A stretch of 64,000 nucleotides of DNA from contig CAIOBP010000254.1 in NCBI GenBank assembly GCA_903856295.1, forward strand, positions 1 through 64,000. Direction: 5' to 3'. This document shows positions 27,037 to 36,939 of this stretch, piece after piece. Both the position numbers and the translations under genes were made by a program. This stretch comes from an uncultured Rhodospirillales bacterium. Its GTDB lineage: Bacteria; Pseudomonadota; Alphaproteobacteria; Azospirillales; Azospirillaceae. The notes under the pieces are model-generated. The model saw nothing but the letters and a program-made list of their open reading frames with translations. It had not been told where the DNA came from and searched no databases. Every line of letters begins with the position of its first letter. Position 1 is the first letter of the stretch.

Positions 27037-28128
27037 ATGACCGCTCCGGTTCCGCGCCCCGGAATTCTCGAGATCGCCCCCTATATCGGCGGCGAGGCCA
27101 GTTCGGAAGGGGTGAGCCGGTTGATCCGGCTGGCCTCCAACGAGGGCGCGCTCGGCCCGAGCCCGCGCGCCGCCGCCGCCTATCAGGCGCTGGCCGGCGA
27201 ACTGCACCGCTATCCCGATGGCGGTTCCTCGGCGCTGACCGCGGCGCTGGCCCGTCATCACGGGCTGGAAGCGGCGCAGATCGTGCTCGGCGCCGGCTCG
27301 GACGAGCTGCTGAGCCTGGTCACCCGCGCCTATGCCGGGCCGGGCGACGAGGTGCTCTATCCCGCCCACGGTTTCCTGATGTATCCGATCGCCGCCCGCA
27401 CCGTCGGCGCGACCCCGGTAACCGCGCCGGAAACCAAGCTCACCGCCAATGTCGACGCGCTGCTGGCGGCGGTGACGCCGCGCACCCGCATCGTCTTTCT
27501 GGCCAATCCCAACAACCCGACCGGCAGCTACATCCCCGCCGCCGAACTGAAACGCCTGCATGCCGGACTGCCCGGCACCGTCGTGCTGGTGATCGACGCC
27601 GCCTATGCCGAGTTCGTCACCCAGGCCGATTACAGCGCCGGCGAGGAACTGGTGCGCAGCGCGAATAACCTCGTGATGGCCCGCACCTTCTCCAAGCTCT
27701 ATGCCCTGGCGGCGCTGCGTCTGGGCTGGGCCTATTGTTCGCCCGAGATCGCCGGAGTGCTGCACCGGGTGCGCGGCCCCTTCAACGTCAATGCCGCCGC
27801 CCAGGCCGCCGGCATCGCCGCCCTGGAAGACACCGCGTTTCTCGAATCCGCGCGCCGGCACAACGAGGTTTGCCGGGAGTGGTTCGCGGCGCGCCTGACC
27901 GCGCTTGGCCTGACCGTCCATCCCAGCGCCGGCAACTTCGTACTGGTCGACTTCAGCGCCTGGGGCGAGGCCGAGACGGTGCGACTCCACCTCAAGGCGC
28001 GCGGCATCCTGGTCCGCCAGATGGGCGTCTACAAGCTGCCCCACTGCCTGCGCATCACCATCGGCCGCACCGACGAAATGCACGAGGTCGCCGAAGCCCT
28101 GGCCGCTTATCGCGAAGGCCGGTCATAA
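27037..28128 (+). CDS. hisC: Histidinol-phosphate aminotransferase
   Basis: IRLASNEGALGPSP, FLANPNNPTGSYIP, ARTFSKLYALAALRLGW (PLP lysine motif), LRITIGRTDEM. Confidence 0.92.
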   Translation: MTAPVPRPGILEIAPYIGGEASSEGVSRLIRLASNEGALGPSPRAAAAYQALAGELHRYPDGGSSALTAALARHHGLEAAQIVLGAGSDELLSLVTRAYAGPGDEVLYPAHGFLMYPIAARTVGATPVTAPETKLTANVDALLAAVTPRTRIVFLANPNNPTGSYIPAAELKRLHAGLPGTVVLVIDAAYAEFVTQADYSAGEELVRSANNLVMARTFSKLYALAALRLGWAYCSPEIAGVLHRVRGPFNVNAAAQAAGIAALEDTAFLESARRHNEVCREWFAARLTALGLTVHPSAGNFVLVDFSAWGEAETVRLHLKARGILVRQMGVYKLPHCLRITIGRTDEMHEVAEALAAYREGRS

Positions 28129-28234
28129 CGGAGGAGCGCTCTCCCCCGACATCGGCCTCGCCCCATCCTTGACACGCCCCCCTCTTCCGGTGTGTGGTTG
28201 CCGCCTGTTTGTTCACGGGGTTTTTTGATCAGCC

Positions 28235-30055
28235 ATGCATCCCTATCGCACCCATACCTGCGGCGCCCTGCGCCTTGACGATGCCGGCAAGACCGTTCGC
28301 CTGTCGGGCTGGATTCACCGCAAGCGCGACCACGGCAATTTGCTGTTCATCGATCTGCGCGATCATTACGGCCTGACCCAGATCGTCGCCGACATCGAGC
28401 AGCCGGGCTTCAAGACCCTGGAGGGGTTGCGCCTCGAGTCCGTGATCATCGTCACCGGCAAGGTGGTGGCGCGCACCGCCGAGACCATCAACGACAAGCT
28501 GCCCACCGGCCGCATCGAGGTGGTGGCCGGCGAGGTCAAGGTCGAGAGCATCGCCGATCAGCTGCCGCTTCAGGTCAACAGCGACACCGACGCCGGGGAG
28601 GAAGCCCGGCTGCGTTACCGCTTCCTCGATTTGCGCCGCGACAAGATGCATCGCAACATCATGCTACGCAGTCAGGTGATTTCCTCGATCCGCCGCCGGA
28701 TGATCGAGCAGAATTTCGTCGAGTTCCAGACCCCGATCCTGACCGCCTCCAGCCCCGAGGGCGCGCGCGACTTCCTGGTGCCCAGCCGCAATCATCCCGG
28801 CACCTTCTACGCGCTGCCCCAGGCGCCCCAGCAGTTCAAGCAGCTGCTGATGATGGCCGGCTTCGACCGCTATTTCCAGATCGCGCCCTGTTTCCGCGAC
28901 GAGGACAGCCGGGCCGACCGCTCGCCCGGCGAGTTCTACCAGCTCGATTTCGAGATGGCCTTCGTGACTCAGGAGGATGTCTTCGCGGCCATCGAGCCGG
29001 TGCTCCATGGCGTCTTCGAAGAGTTCGGCTCCTTCCGCCGCGAGACCCACCCGGCGATCACGCCGCCGGCCTTCCCGCGCATCACCTTCGCCGACTCGAT
29101 GCTGAAATACGGCTCCGACAAGCCGGATTTGCGCAATCCGCTGGTGATCTGCGATGTCACCGAGGTGTTCAAGCGCGCGGACGTCGAGTTCCGCGCCTTT
29201 CGCGGCATCATCGACAAGGGCGGGGTGGTGCGCGGCATCCGCGCGCCCAAGGTCTCGGACCGGCCGCGCAGCTTCTTCGACAAGCTCAACGACTGGGCGC
29301 GCGAGCTGGGCGCGCCGGGCTTGGGCTACATCACCTTCGAGGCGGCGGGCGGCAAGGGGCCGATCGCCAAGTTCGTGCCCGCCGAGGCCCAGGCGGCGCT
29401 GCGTGAGTTGGCCGGGTTGGAGAACGGCGATTCGATCTTCTTCGTCTGCGATCAGGTTGGCGCCGCCAACAAGCTGGCCGGTCAGGCGCGGATGAAGATC
29501 GCCACCGAGATGGACATTTGCGAGAAGAACGCCTTCCGCTTCTGCTGGATCACCGATTTCCCGATGTTCGAGCTGAACGAGGAAACCGGCCGGGTCGATT
29601 TCAGCCACAACCCGTTCTCGATGCCCCAGGGCGGACTCAAGGCCCTGGAAACCCAGGACCCGCTGACCATCAACGCCTATCAGTACGATATCGTCTGCAA
29701 TGGCGTCGAACTCTCGTCGGGCGCCATCCGCAATCACCTGCCCGAGGTGATGTACAAGGCCTTCGCCCTCGCCGGCTATGCCCCCGAGGTGCTGGAAGAC
29801 AAGTTCGGCGGCATGCTCTCGGCCTTCAAGCTCGGCGCGCCGCCCCACGGCGGCTCCGCCCCCGGCATCGACCGCATCGTCATGCTGCTCGCCGACGAGC
29901 CGAACATCCGTGAAGTCATCTGCTTCCCGCTCAACCAGCAGGCGCAAGATTTGATGATGCAGGCGCCGTCCCCGACCACGCCGGAGCGGCTGAAGGAACT
30001 GCACATCAAGCTCGACCTGCCAAAGCCGAAGGTGGCGGTGAAGCCGGCGGGGTGA
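28235..30055 (+). CDS. aspS: Aspartyl-tRNA synthetase
   Basis: [89 protein letters not shown]. Confidence 0.97.
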   Translation: MHPYRTHTCGALRLDDAGKTVRLSGWIHRKRDHGNLLFIDLRDHYGLTQIVADIEQPGFKTLEGLRLESVIIVTGKVVARTAETINDKLPTGRIEVVAGEVKVESIADQLPLQVNSDTDAGEEARLRYRFLDLRRDKMHRNIMLRSQVISSIRRRMIEQNFVEFQTPILTASSPEGARDFLVPSRNHPGTFYALPQAPQQFKQLLMMAGFDRYFQIAPCFRDEDSRADRSPGEFYQLDFEMAFVTQEDVFAAIEPVLHGVFEEFGSFRRETHPAITPPAFPRITFADSMLKYGSDKPDLRNPLVICDVTEVFKRADVEFRAFRGIIDKGGVVRGIRAPKVSDRPRSFFDKLNDWARELGAPGLGYITFEAAGGKGPIAKFVPAEAQAALRELAGLENGDSIFFVCDQVGAANKLAGQARMKIATEMDICEKNAFRFCWITDFPMFELNEETGRVDFSHNPFSMPQGGLKALETQDPLTINAYQYDIVCNGVELSSGAIRNHLPEVMYKAFALAGYAPEVLEDKFGGMLSAFKLGAPPHGGSAPGIDRIVMLLADEPNIREVICFPLNQQAQDLMMQAPSPTTPERLKELHIKLDLPKPKVAVKPAG

Positions 30056-30105
30056 GAGGGGGCGCGCCGCTCGACAAAACCAGCGGGGCTTGCCATATTC
30101 AGGTC

Positions 30106-30294
30106 ATGACTGAGTCTGCTCGCCCATTGCCTCACTTGGACGACGAGGAGGACGAACTCGCCGCTCTTGCCGTCGCCGTCGGCGAGGCGAGGGCGGACCC
30201 TCGTTCCGTGCCTCATGAAGACATGCGGCTGTGGCTGCTGGAACTGGCGGCCGGCAACTTCGACGCCCCGCCGCCGGAGCCCCGTTCGCTGTGA
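30106..30294 (+). CDS. Putative antitoxin of a type II TA pair
   Basis: Small acidic protein MTESARPLPHLDDEEDELAALAVAVGEARADPRSVPHEDMRLWLLELAAGNFDAPPPEPRSL immediately upstream of a ParE-like gene. Confidence 0.7.
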   Translation: MTESARPLPHLDDEEDELAALAVAVGEARADPRSVPHEDMRLWLLELAAGNFDAPPPEPRSL

Positions 30295-30309
30295 CGGTGA
30301 CATGGCGAG

Positions 30310-30579
30310 GTGACGGTGACCTGGCGAGCCGCGGCTCGGGCGGACATCATCCGCATCGTTCGCTATATCGCCGAGGAGAATTCCGTTGCGGCCCGGCAAG
30401 TGGCCCGCGAACTCGCGCTTGCCGGCGACAGCCTGACGGTTTTTCCCCGACGTGGACGCCGGGGCCGGATACCCGGCACCCGTGAGTTGGTCGCGGTGCG
30501 GCCTTATATCATCGTCTACGAAATAGATGGAGACGCCGTAACCATCCTGCGCGTATGGCATGGGGCGCAGGATCGCTGA
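30310..30579 (+). CDS. ParE/RelE-family toxin
   Basis: VTWRAAARADIIRIVRYIAEENSVAARQVARELALAGDSLTVFPRRGRRGRIPGTRELVAVRPYIIVYEIDGDAVTILRVWHGAQDR. Confidence 0.88.
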   Translation: MTVTWRAAARADIIRIVRYIAEENSVAARQVARELALAGDSLTVFPRRGRRGRIPGTRELVAVRPYIIVYEIDGDAVTILRVWHGAQDR

Positions 30580-30608
30580 GACTGTCGAAGAGGACGCGCA
30601 GCGCCCCC

Positions 30609-30830
30609 TCAACCAGACCGGGTGATCGACTTGATCAGACCGCGCGGGTTGCCGGACATTTCGGCGATTTTGTTGTCCTGGGCTTCGAAGAAGCAGCGGG
30701 CGATATTGTCGTTGTCGGGGCCGGTGAGGTCGGCGCTGGGGATTTTGCGGTTCGAGGTCCGGCGGCCGTCTTCATAAACGATGTCGAACAGCACGAAGGC
30801 GCTCTCGGTCACTTGTTTCTTACGAGCCAT
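30609..30830 (-). CDS. Conserved-looking small protein
   Basis: MARKKQVTESAFVLFDIVYEDGRRTSNRKIPSADLTGPDNDNIARCFFEAQDNKIAEMSGNPRGLIKSITRSG. Confidence 0.7.
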   Translation of the reverse strand: MARKKQVTESAFVLFDIVYEDGRRTSNRKIPSADLTGPDNDNIARCFFEAQDNKIAEMSGNPRGLIKSITRSG

Positions 30831-30990
30831 TGGTCTCTCCCTGCTCCGGGGTTGCCAGATCGCCGTCCTCGGCCGGTTGCTCGGCCTTCGGGGCGTCTTC
30901 CTGTTTGCGCGCCAGTTTTTCCTGCTTCTTTTGTTCCTTGGCGCGGGCGCGGACGACGCGTTGCTGATTGTAGTTGGGCTTGAAGGCCAT
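30820..30990 (-). CDS. 56-aa basic small protein overlapping the next gene by 11 bp
   Basis: Reverse strand MAFKPNYNQQRVVRARAKEQKKQEKLARKQEDAPKAEQPAEDGDLATPEQGETNGS*; below ORF-track cutoff. Confidence 0.65.
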   Translation of the reverse strand: MAFKPNYNQQRVVRARAKEQKKQEKLARKQEDAPKAEQPAEDGDLATPEQGETNGS

Positions 30991-31030
30991 GGGCACTCTC
31001 CTGCGGCTACCGTGCGGTCACGGCATAGAA

Positions 31031-31056
31031 AAGGGCACCAGACAACTGGTGCCCTT
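31031..31056 (-). terminator. Rho-independent terminator downstream of csp gene
   Basis: Perfect 10-bp stem AAGGGCACCA/TGGTGCCCTT with 6-nt loop; on the minus strand followed by TTCT. Confidence 0.75.
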
Positions 31057-31080
31057 TCGACAACCCTGGAACCCCGAGGC

Positions 31081-31290
31081 TTAGGCGGCCTTCAGATTTT
31101 CCGCGGAGGTCTTGCCGCGCTTGGGATCGCGCTGCTCTTCGTAGGAGATTTTCTGGCCTTCGACCAGACCACGCAGGCCGGCGCGCTCGACCGCAGAGAC
31201 GTGAACGAAAACGTCCGCGCCGCCATTATCGGGCTGAATGAAGCCGAAGCCCTTGGTGGTGTTAAACCATTTCACAGTACCGATCGCCAT
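31081..31290 (-). CDS. Cold-shock protein
   Basis: [54 protein letters not shown]1/RNP2 motifs. Confidence 0.97.
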   Translation of the reverse strand: MAIGTVKWFNTTKGFGFIQPDNGGADVFVHVSAVERAGLRGLVEGQKISYEEQRDPKRGKTSAENLKAA

Positions 31291-31494
31291 GTGTCATTTC
31301 CTTGGCACCAAAAGAACATTGCCCGCCACGACCCGTGACGAGCACCAATCAATAAGGAGAGACTGCGGGACGGCAACCGGAGACGGCGGCGACAGGCTAG
31401 AATCACCCGAGAAATCAGACCGCCATTAGATAGAGAGCCGCGGCCAAGCGCAAGCACTTTACCGGCCCCGGGCCAGGCAATCTGCTGCCCGCAA

Positions 31495-31905
31495 TCAACA
31501 TGGCTGGCGCTGAAGCGACGGGCTGGCCTGATACGATTGGTAGGATTTCTCCTCGACCAGCGCCGATCCGAGCAACCGGTTGATCTCGCGCTTGATCTCG
31601 GCGCGCCGGTCATTGGTGTGATAGACCTCGCGGGCCAACTGGATGAACCGGGCGCCGAAATCCTGGCGCCGCTCGCACTCGCGGATGGCGTCCTCGATCT
31701 CCCACAACAGGCCGTTGATGTCGCGCAATTCCATGGCGCACGCGGTCAAGGCCGGCAGGGAAACCCGGTCGCGCACGGCCGACAGCTCGAGCAATTCGCG
31801 CGTCACATTGGCCCGGCGCCCGGCATCCTCGAGCCGCGCCTGCTTGATCTCCAGAATGGTAATCTTGTCGATCAACTCGCCCCAAGACACCGGCACCATC
31901 GGCAT
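31495..31905 (-). CDS. DUF6165-like protein
   Basis: VPVSWGELIDKITILEIKQARLEDAGRRANVTRELLEL...FIQLAREVYHTNDRRAEIKREINRLLGSALVEEKSY. Start uncertain (ORF to 31980). Confidence 0.65.
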   Translation of the reverse strand: MPMVPVSWGELIDKITILEIKQARLEDAGRRANVTRELLELSAVRDRVSLPALTACAMELRDINGLLWEIEDAIRECERRQDFGARFIQLAREVYHTNDRRAEIKREINRLLGSALVEEKSYQSYQASPSLQRQPC

Positions 31906-32115
31906 GGCCTCCGGACCCGTCGAGGATGGCCGCTCCTGGTCGCCCGATTTTCCGTCCACGCCCCGCCCCCATCCCCGCATGCCGGACCCGGAGGCCCGCG
32001 CCTGCCGTCATTTCGCCCTGTTCTTCGAAGCTTATTCAGTATAGCCATGATATTCAAGAGCCGCCGCCGGTGATACCGATGACGAGCACCGCCTCTCTTG
32101 TCCGGAGTTGTTGCC

Positions 32116-33603
32116 ATGAGCGATCCGAGTCCTGTTGACGCCTTGATAGCCTCCGGTCGCGCGGCCATGGAGTCGGGACAGCTGGATACGGCAATTGAAC
32201 AGTACAGGCAGGTCTTGCGCGCCGAGCCCGGCAGAACCGACGCCCTGGCCAATCTGGGCAATGCGCTCCAGGCCCAGGGGAACTTCAGCGAGGCGATTTC
32301 CTACTATGCCAAGGCGATCCGGAGCAATGACGCGCTACCGGAACTCTTCAACAATTTCGGCGTCGCGCTCATGGGGTTGGGCCGGGTCGATGACGCCATC
32401 CAAAAGTATCGGCAGGCCCTGTCGATCCGGCCCGACTATCCCGAGGCGCTGACCAACATCGGCAATGCTTTACAAGTCCAGGGAAACCTCACGGACTCCC
32501 TGGCCATGCTTGAGCGGGCCCTGCTGATTGACCCAAACTATCCGGAGGGCCACTTCAACGAGGCCATAACCCGGCTCCGCATGGGCGACCTCGAGACCGG
32601 TTGGCGGAAATATGAGTGGCGCTGGAAGATGAAGGGCGTGAAAGCGCACAATCATCCCCAGCCGCCCTGGGATGGCGCATCCCTTGAGGGCAAGACCATT
32701 TTCATCCACTGGGAACAAGGTCTCGGCGACAGCCTCCAGTTCATTCGCTATGTTCGTCTGGTCAAACTGATGGGTGCGAAGGTTGTCGTGCTGTGCCAGA
32801 AGAATCTCGCCCGCTTATTCACAAGTGTTGACGGCATCGATGTGCTGGTCGCCGACGGGGTCAAAGGCGAAGGCGCTAAAATTCCCCATTGTGATTACAA
32901 GGTGCCGCTCTTGAGCCTGCCAATGCTGTTCAAGACGACACTGTCGACGATTCCCGCCGACGTTCCCTACCTGCACCCGGAGCCGGATCTGACGGCGGCC
33001 TGGGGCCGCAGGGTGTCGGCCCTCCCGGGCTTGAAGGTCGGCCTGTGCTGGGCGGCCGGGGATTTCCGCAAGACCGGCCCCCGCTTCAACGAACTGGACC
33101 GCAGCATTCGCCTGACTCAGTTCGCCCCCCTGGCCGATGTCCCCGGCGTCACCTTTGTCAGTCTGCAAAAGGGCTATTCAGCGGAGCAGGCGGCCAACGC
33201 TCCGCCCGGCCTGCCCCTGACCGACTGGGCGACCGAGATGGGGGATTTTTCCAATCCGGCGGCGCTGATGGCGAACACGGCGGCGCTGGTGGCAAATCTG
33301 GACCTGATCATCAGCGTCGACACCTCGATCGCCCACCTCGCCGGCGCGCTGGGCCGGCCGGTTTGGTTGCTGTTGCGCCGCGCCGGCCAGTGGCGCTGGC
33401 TGGCAGGCCGGGAGGATTGCCCCTGGTACCCGACCATGCGCGTCTTCAACCAGTCCAAACCGGGGGACTGGACCCCGGTGATCGCCACGGTCAGAGACGC
33501 GCTGACGAGCCTGTCAGAGCACCGAGCCGCTCCGCTTACGGTCAGAACGCCGCGAGTCTGCGAATGCCATGACGAAGCCGGGCATGAGCCTGGGCCAAGC
33601 TGA
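32116..33603 (+). CDS. TPR-repeat protein with GT9-like glycosyltransferase C-terminus
   Basis: TPR units (ALANLGNALQAQGNFSEAISYYAKAI etc.) and C-terminal LDLIISVDTSIAHLAGALGRPVWLLLRRAGQWRWL. ORF can start at 32098. Confidence 0.85.
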   Translation: MSDPSPVDALIASGRAAMESGQLDTAIEQYRQVLRAEPGRTDALANLGNALQAQGNFSEAISYYAKAIRSNDALPELFNNFGVALMGLGRVDDAIQKYRQALSIRPDYPEALTNIGNALQVQGNLTDSLAMLERALLIDPNYPEGHFNEAITRLRMGDLETGWRKYEWRWKMKGVKAHNHPQPPWDGASLEGKTIFIHWEQGLGDSLQFIRYVRLVKLMGAKVVVLCQKNLARLFTSVDGIDVLVADGVKGEGAKIPHCDYKVPLLSLPMLFKTTLSTIPADVPYLHPEPDLTAAWGRRVSALPGLKVGLCWAAGDFRKTGPRFNELDRSIRLTQFAPLADVPGVTFVSLQKGYSAEQAANAPPGLPLTDWATEMGDFSNPAALMANTAALVANLDLIISVDTSIAHLAGALGRPVWLLLRRAGQWRWLAGREDCPWYPTMRVFNQSKPGDWTPVIATVRDALTSLSEHRAAPLTVRTPRVCECHDEAGHEPGPS

Positions 33604-33964
33604 TGATGTTCTCAAGGTCCTCGTGCGAGAACCCGAGTATCTGGGCGATATTATCAAGAACACGCTTCTCGTCGACACAGATTATGGTATCACTGCTGGC
33701 CAAACGCGCCAACTCGACCATGACAATCACGCGAGATTCTCTGGTGGTGAAAATGGTCGGCAGCGTCCGAATATCAATGCTCGCAGCAGACGGCTCCGTG
33801 TCAATCCCCAACTCCTCCGCCGCCTCGCGAATAATACTGGCCTCCATCGGAGCAACGGCCCGATCCAACCTGGAGAGCATCTGAACAAGTTCGAGGAAGC
33901 TGTGTTTCTGCTGATGATCCAGCTTATACAATAACATGGACTGTCTCATGCGCTGGTGAGTCAA
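33542..33964 (-). CDS. TerB-like protein
   Basis: LLYKLDHQQKHSFLELVQMLSRLDRAVAPMEASIIREAAEELGID; TerB-like helical pattern. Convergent overlap with the preceding CDS. Confidence 0.55.
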   Translation of the reverse strand: MTHQRMRQSMLLYKLDHQQKHSFLELVQMLSRLDRAVAPMEASIIREAAEELGIDTEPSAASIDIRTLPTIFTTRESRVIVMVELARLASSDTIICVDEKRVLDNIAQILGFSHEDLENIISLAQAHARLRHGIRRLAAF

Positions 33965-34216
33965 TCTGCCGGCGGGCCCTGCATCGTCGCACCGGAGCGC
34001 AGGCTAGCACGAGCCGATGTCACAATCACGGGCCAAGCCCGCGTGGCGAATGCGCGCAGGTCCGCCTGGAAAGCCGCCAAACCATGCCCGCCCCCGGCAG
34101 CGATAAAGCACTGGCCAAAGACTCGCACTCAAGTAAGATTACGGAAGCATGCGGAACTTGGCGTCGCCTGGACGGCGCGCCGGGGCCGGGACGGGATGGC
34201 GCCAAACGTGAAGGGG

Positions 34217-34624
34217 ATGACGATCGTGATGTCACTGAACTGGCAGATCGACGAGGCAATCAAGGCGCATTGCGCCTGGGGGCAACGCCTGATCAGCGTC
34301 ATTCATACCGGGGAGTTCGATCCCGGTTTCGACAGCGCGGCCCGGGACGACGCCTGCGCTTTCGGCAAGTGGCTCTACGGCCCCTCAATTCCCCCGGCGG
34401 CCAAGGCGCTGCCGGGCTATCAGGAGGTCGTGGATATTCATGCGAAGTTTCATGGACTGGCCGCGCAAATCGTCGCGCTGATCAAGACCGGGCAAAAGGC
34501 CGAGGCGCTCAACCGCCTGAGCATCACATCGGACTACTCAACGGCGTCGATCTCCCTGACCCTCGCCCTGAGGGAGTGGCAGGCCGACGCGCTGAAGCCC
34601 AATGACGGCGCACCGGCCAAATAA
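34217..34624 (+). CDS. Stand-alone CZB (chemoreceptor zinc-binding) domain protein
   Basis: MTIVMSLNWQIDEAIKAHCAWGQRLISVI...ACAFGKWLYGPSIPP...VVDIHAKFHGLAAQIV: H...CxFGKWLYG...HxxFH zinc-ligand pattern. Confidence 0.82.
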   Translation: MTIVMSLNWQIDEAIKAHCAWGQRLISVIHTGEFDPGFDSAARDDACAFGKWLYGPSIPPAAKALPGYQEVVDIHAKFHGLAAQIVALIKTGQKAEALNRLSITSDYSTASISLTLALREWQADALKPNDGAPAK

Positions 34625-34678
34625 ACGCCATGGCGGGCCGGCGCCAGCCGCGAGGCGGCCGGCTCAATAGCGCAAGAC

Positions 34679-36388
34679 CTACTCTTCCTCGGAGGCCTGA
34701 TTGACCTTATAGAGCTGGAAGTGCGGCCCCTGGTACACCAGCTTCATCAGGTCCGGCGCGAGATTGTCCCGGTTGTCCGTGTAAAGGACATAGACATACT
34801 CGAACTGCTCGGTCCAGCGATCCCAGTAGTGATCGGGCGCCGCCGAGCGGTCCTGGTTGGCAGCGGCGACCAGCTGGCTCACGGTCGGCGGGTCGCCATC
34901 CAGGGTGTCGACCCGGTCGCGGTACTTCTGCTTTACCGAGAGCACCTGCTTGCCGGGAACGCTGAAGGCGGTGGACACCAGACTGGAACGCTCCAGCATC
35001 GCGATACAGGCGGCGTGGCTGAGCGGGGCGTTGAGAGCATCGCTGCCGCTCGGCTCGTCGGCGTTGGCCACCAGCACCGTGCTCCCCGGCTCGATCATGC
35101 CCACCGACAGGCGAAAGTCGCTGTAGGTGTGGTCAAGCTGCTGCCAAACCAGAAAAACGCTGGCAAAGCGGGCGCAAGCGATCCCCAGCACGAACACATA
35201 GAGGAAGTAGCGGGCCCAGCGGTGACTGTCCCGGAAGTCGACGAAGCCGATCAGCATGAACACCAGCGCGATCGGCAAACGCTGGTCGGCAACCCAGGAG
35301 CTGAAGAACTGGCGCGGCATGGCCATGAACACCGCGATGCCAAGAGCCAGCAGGTACCAGCCGACCGGATGCAGCGAAATCATCCGCGTCCGCGCCGCCC
35401 AGATCGTGCCGCCGATCACCAGCGTCGCCAGCGACAGGTCGAACAGGTCGGAATAGTTCTGGAAGATGTAGTACAGCCCGTCGAGCTTGCCGGTGGACTC
35501 CCAGAAATTATCCGAAGCCAGCCCCATGGTCGGACTGACCAGCATCAGCGGCAGCACCGGCAAAAACGGCAAGCCGAACGACAGCACATCGACGATCACG
35601 CGCTTGCGCGTCGGCCGGCGCCCCCCCAGGTGCTCCTGGCGCAGAATCCAGCCCTCGTAGCACATCAGGCCCATGCCATAGACGCCGACGTCGAACAAAT
35701 GGCAGAAGAACAGGATCAGCACGGTCACGAACGACGCCGTGGTCCGCATCCACGCGGTCTTTTCGCGCAGCATGATCCAGGCCGCCAGCCCCCACAGCGC
35801 CACGCCCAGCCCGAACAGATAGTTCATGAACCCGAACAACATGATATTGTTGTAGAGGAACAGGAAGCCGACCAGGGGCCACGCCGACCAGCGCCGGTAA
35901 ATCGCGTAATGCAGGGCGAAGCAGCCGCTGACCTGCACCGCCATCACCAGCACGACAAAGGTCTGGCCGGCGAGATAGATGTTCACGTGCCGGGCGATGA
36001 CCGGAACGATCAGATCCATGACCAGATTCGGGATCACGGCCCATTGCACGCCGTAGAATTTGCTCAGCAGCGGATCATTGTCGAGGTTGGTGAGGACGTA
36101 CATCCTGGCCAGATGGTTGATGTAGTCCGCGAGCGGCGGCACCTGCACCGAAAACACCGGGGTCACGGCCGCGACCACCAAGGTCAGCAGCACCGGAACC
36201 AACAAGCGCGACGTCGAGAACGGCGGAGCCAGCGTTTCGGTCCGTACCAAGCCTGGTTTCATGAAACCCATCCCTCGAGCCAGCGATGCCAGAACCACGT
36301 CCGTCAACCCGAAACAAAACGCCCAGCGACCGCCGCAACGACGCGAAGGGGGGGCAGGCTTGATCTGGCGATGGTCACGGGATTTCAT
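34679..36388 (-). CDS. Polytopic membrane protein of unknown function
   Basis: About 10 or more hydrophobic segments with conserved-looking VQVPPLADYINHLARMYVLTNL after TM1. Start MKPGLVRTE at about 36261 is also possible. Confidence 0.75.
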   Translation of the reverse strand: MKSRDHRQIKPAPPSRRCGGRWAFCFGLTDVVLASLARGMGFMKPGLVRTETLAPPFSTSRLLVPVLLTLVVAAVTPVFSVQVPPLADYINHLARMYVLTNLDNDPLLSKFYGVQWAVIPNLVMDLIVPVIARHVNIYLAGQTFVVLVMAVQVSGCFALHYAIYRRWSAWPLVGFLFLYNNIMLFGFMNYLFGLGVALWGLAAWIMLREKTAWMRTTASFVTVLILFFCHLFDVGVYGMGLMCYEGWILRQEHLGGRRPTRKRVIVDVLSFGLPFLPVLPLMLVSPTMGLASDNFWESTGKLDGLYYIFQNYSDLFDLSLATLVIGGTIWAARTRMISLHPVGWYLLALGIAVFMAMPRQFFSSWVADQRLPIALVFMLIGFVDFRDSHRWARYFLYVFVLGIACARFASVFLVWQQLDHTYSDFRLSVGMIEPGSTVLVANADEPSGSDALNAPLSHAACIAMLERSSLVSTAFSVPGKQVLSVKQKYRDRVDTLDGDPPTVSQLVAAANQDRSAAPDHYWDRWTEQFEYVYVLYTDNRDNLAPDLMKLVYQGPHFQLYKVNQASEEE

Positions 36389-36939
36389 GGAGAATTATCC
36401 GGGACGTCTTACCAAAACCGGCAACTGCGGCCTCGCTCAACGGAACTTGATAGTCGGCAACTGAAACGGTGCTTCGGCTAGAGTGACCCCGGCCCCGGGC
36501 CGGATGGCGGGGATAATGTGACCGACTCGGAGCGATGTCAAGGTGCCGGGTGCCCGCGGGGCACGGGAGCGGGCATTTGCCGCATCAAAAGGTGCGCATG
36601 TGGCGCGAAGAGCGCTCGGAGGCCCGGGATGCGGCGGCGGAGACTGTCGGCGCATCCGGACTCAAGACTGGCCGCTCTCTCTGGACTTGCTGTTACTTTT
36701 TCCCTTCGCATTTCGCCTTGGGATAGCTGGTCCATGCCATCCAGACGTCGAAGGCCCACCGGGAAGTTCTCACTACGTCCTTGATCATTGCTGCTGGCTC
36801 CATTGAACACACGCCGGACTCAGCTCTCGCTTCCATCCAAGCCGGCGGGTGGTGAGGGTGCCACAGCCGCCCCCGCTCCGCAAGGCTTCGTGAGGCGACT
36901 CTGGGATGCGCGACCGCGGGCCGCGCGAGTCGCGCCGAA

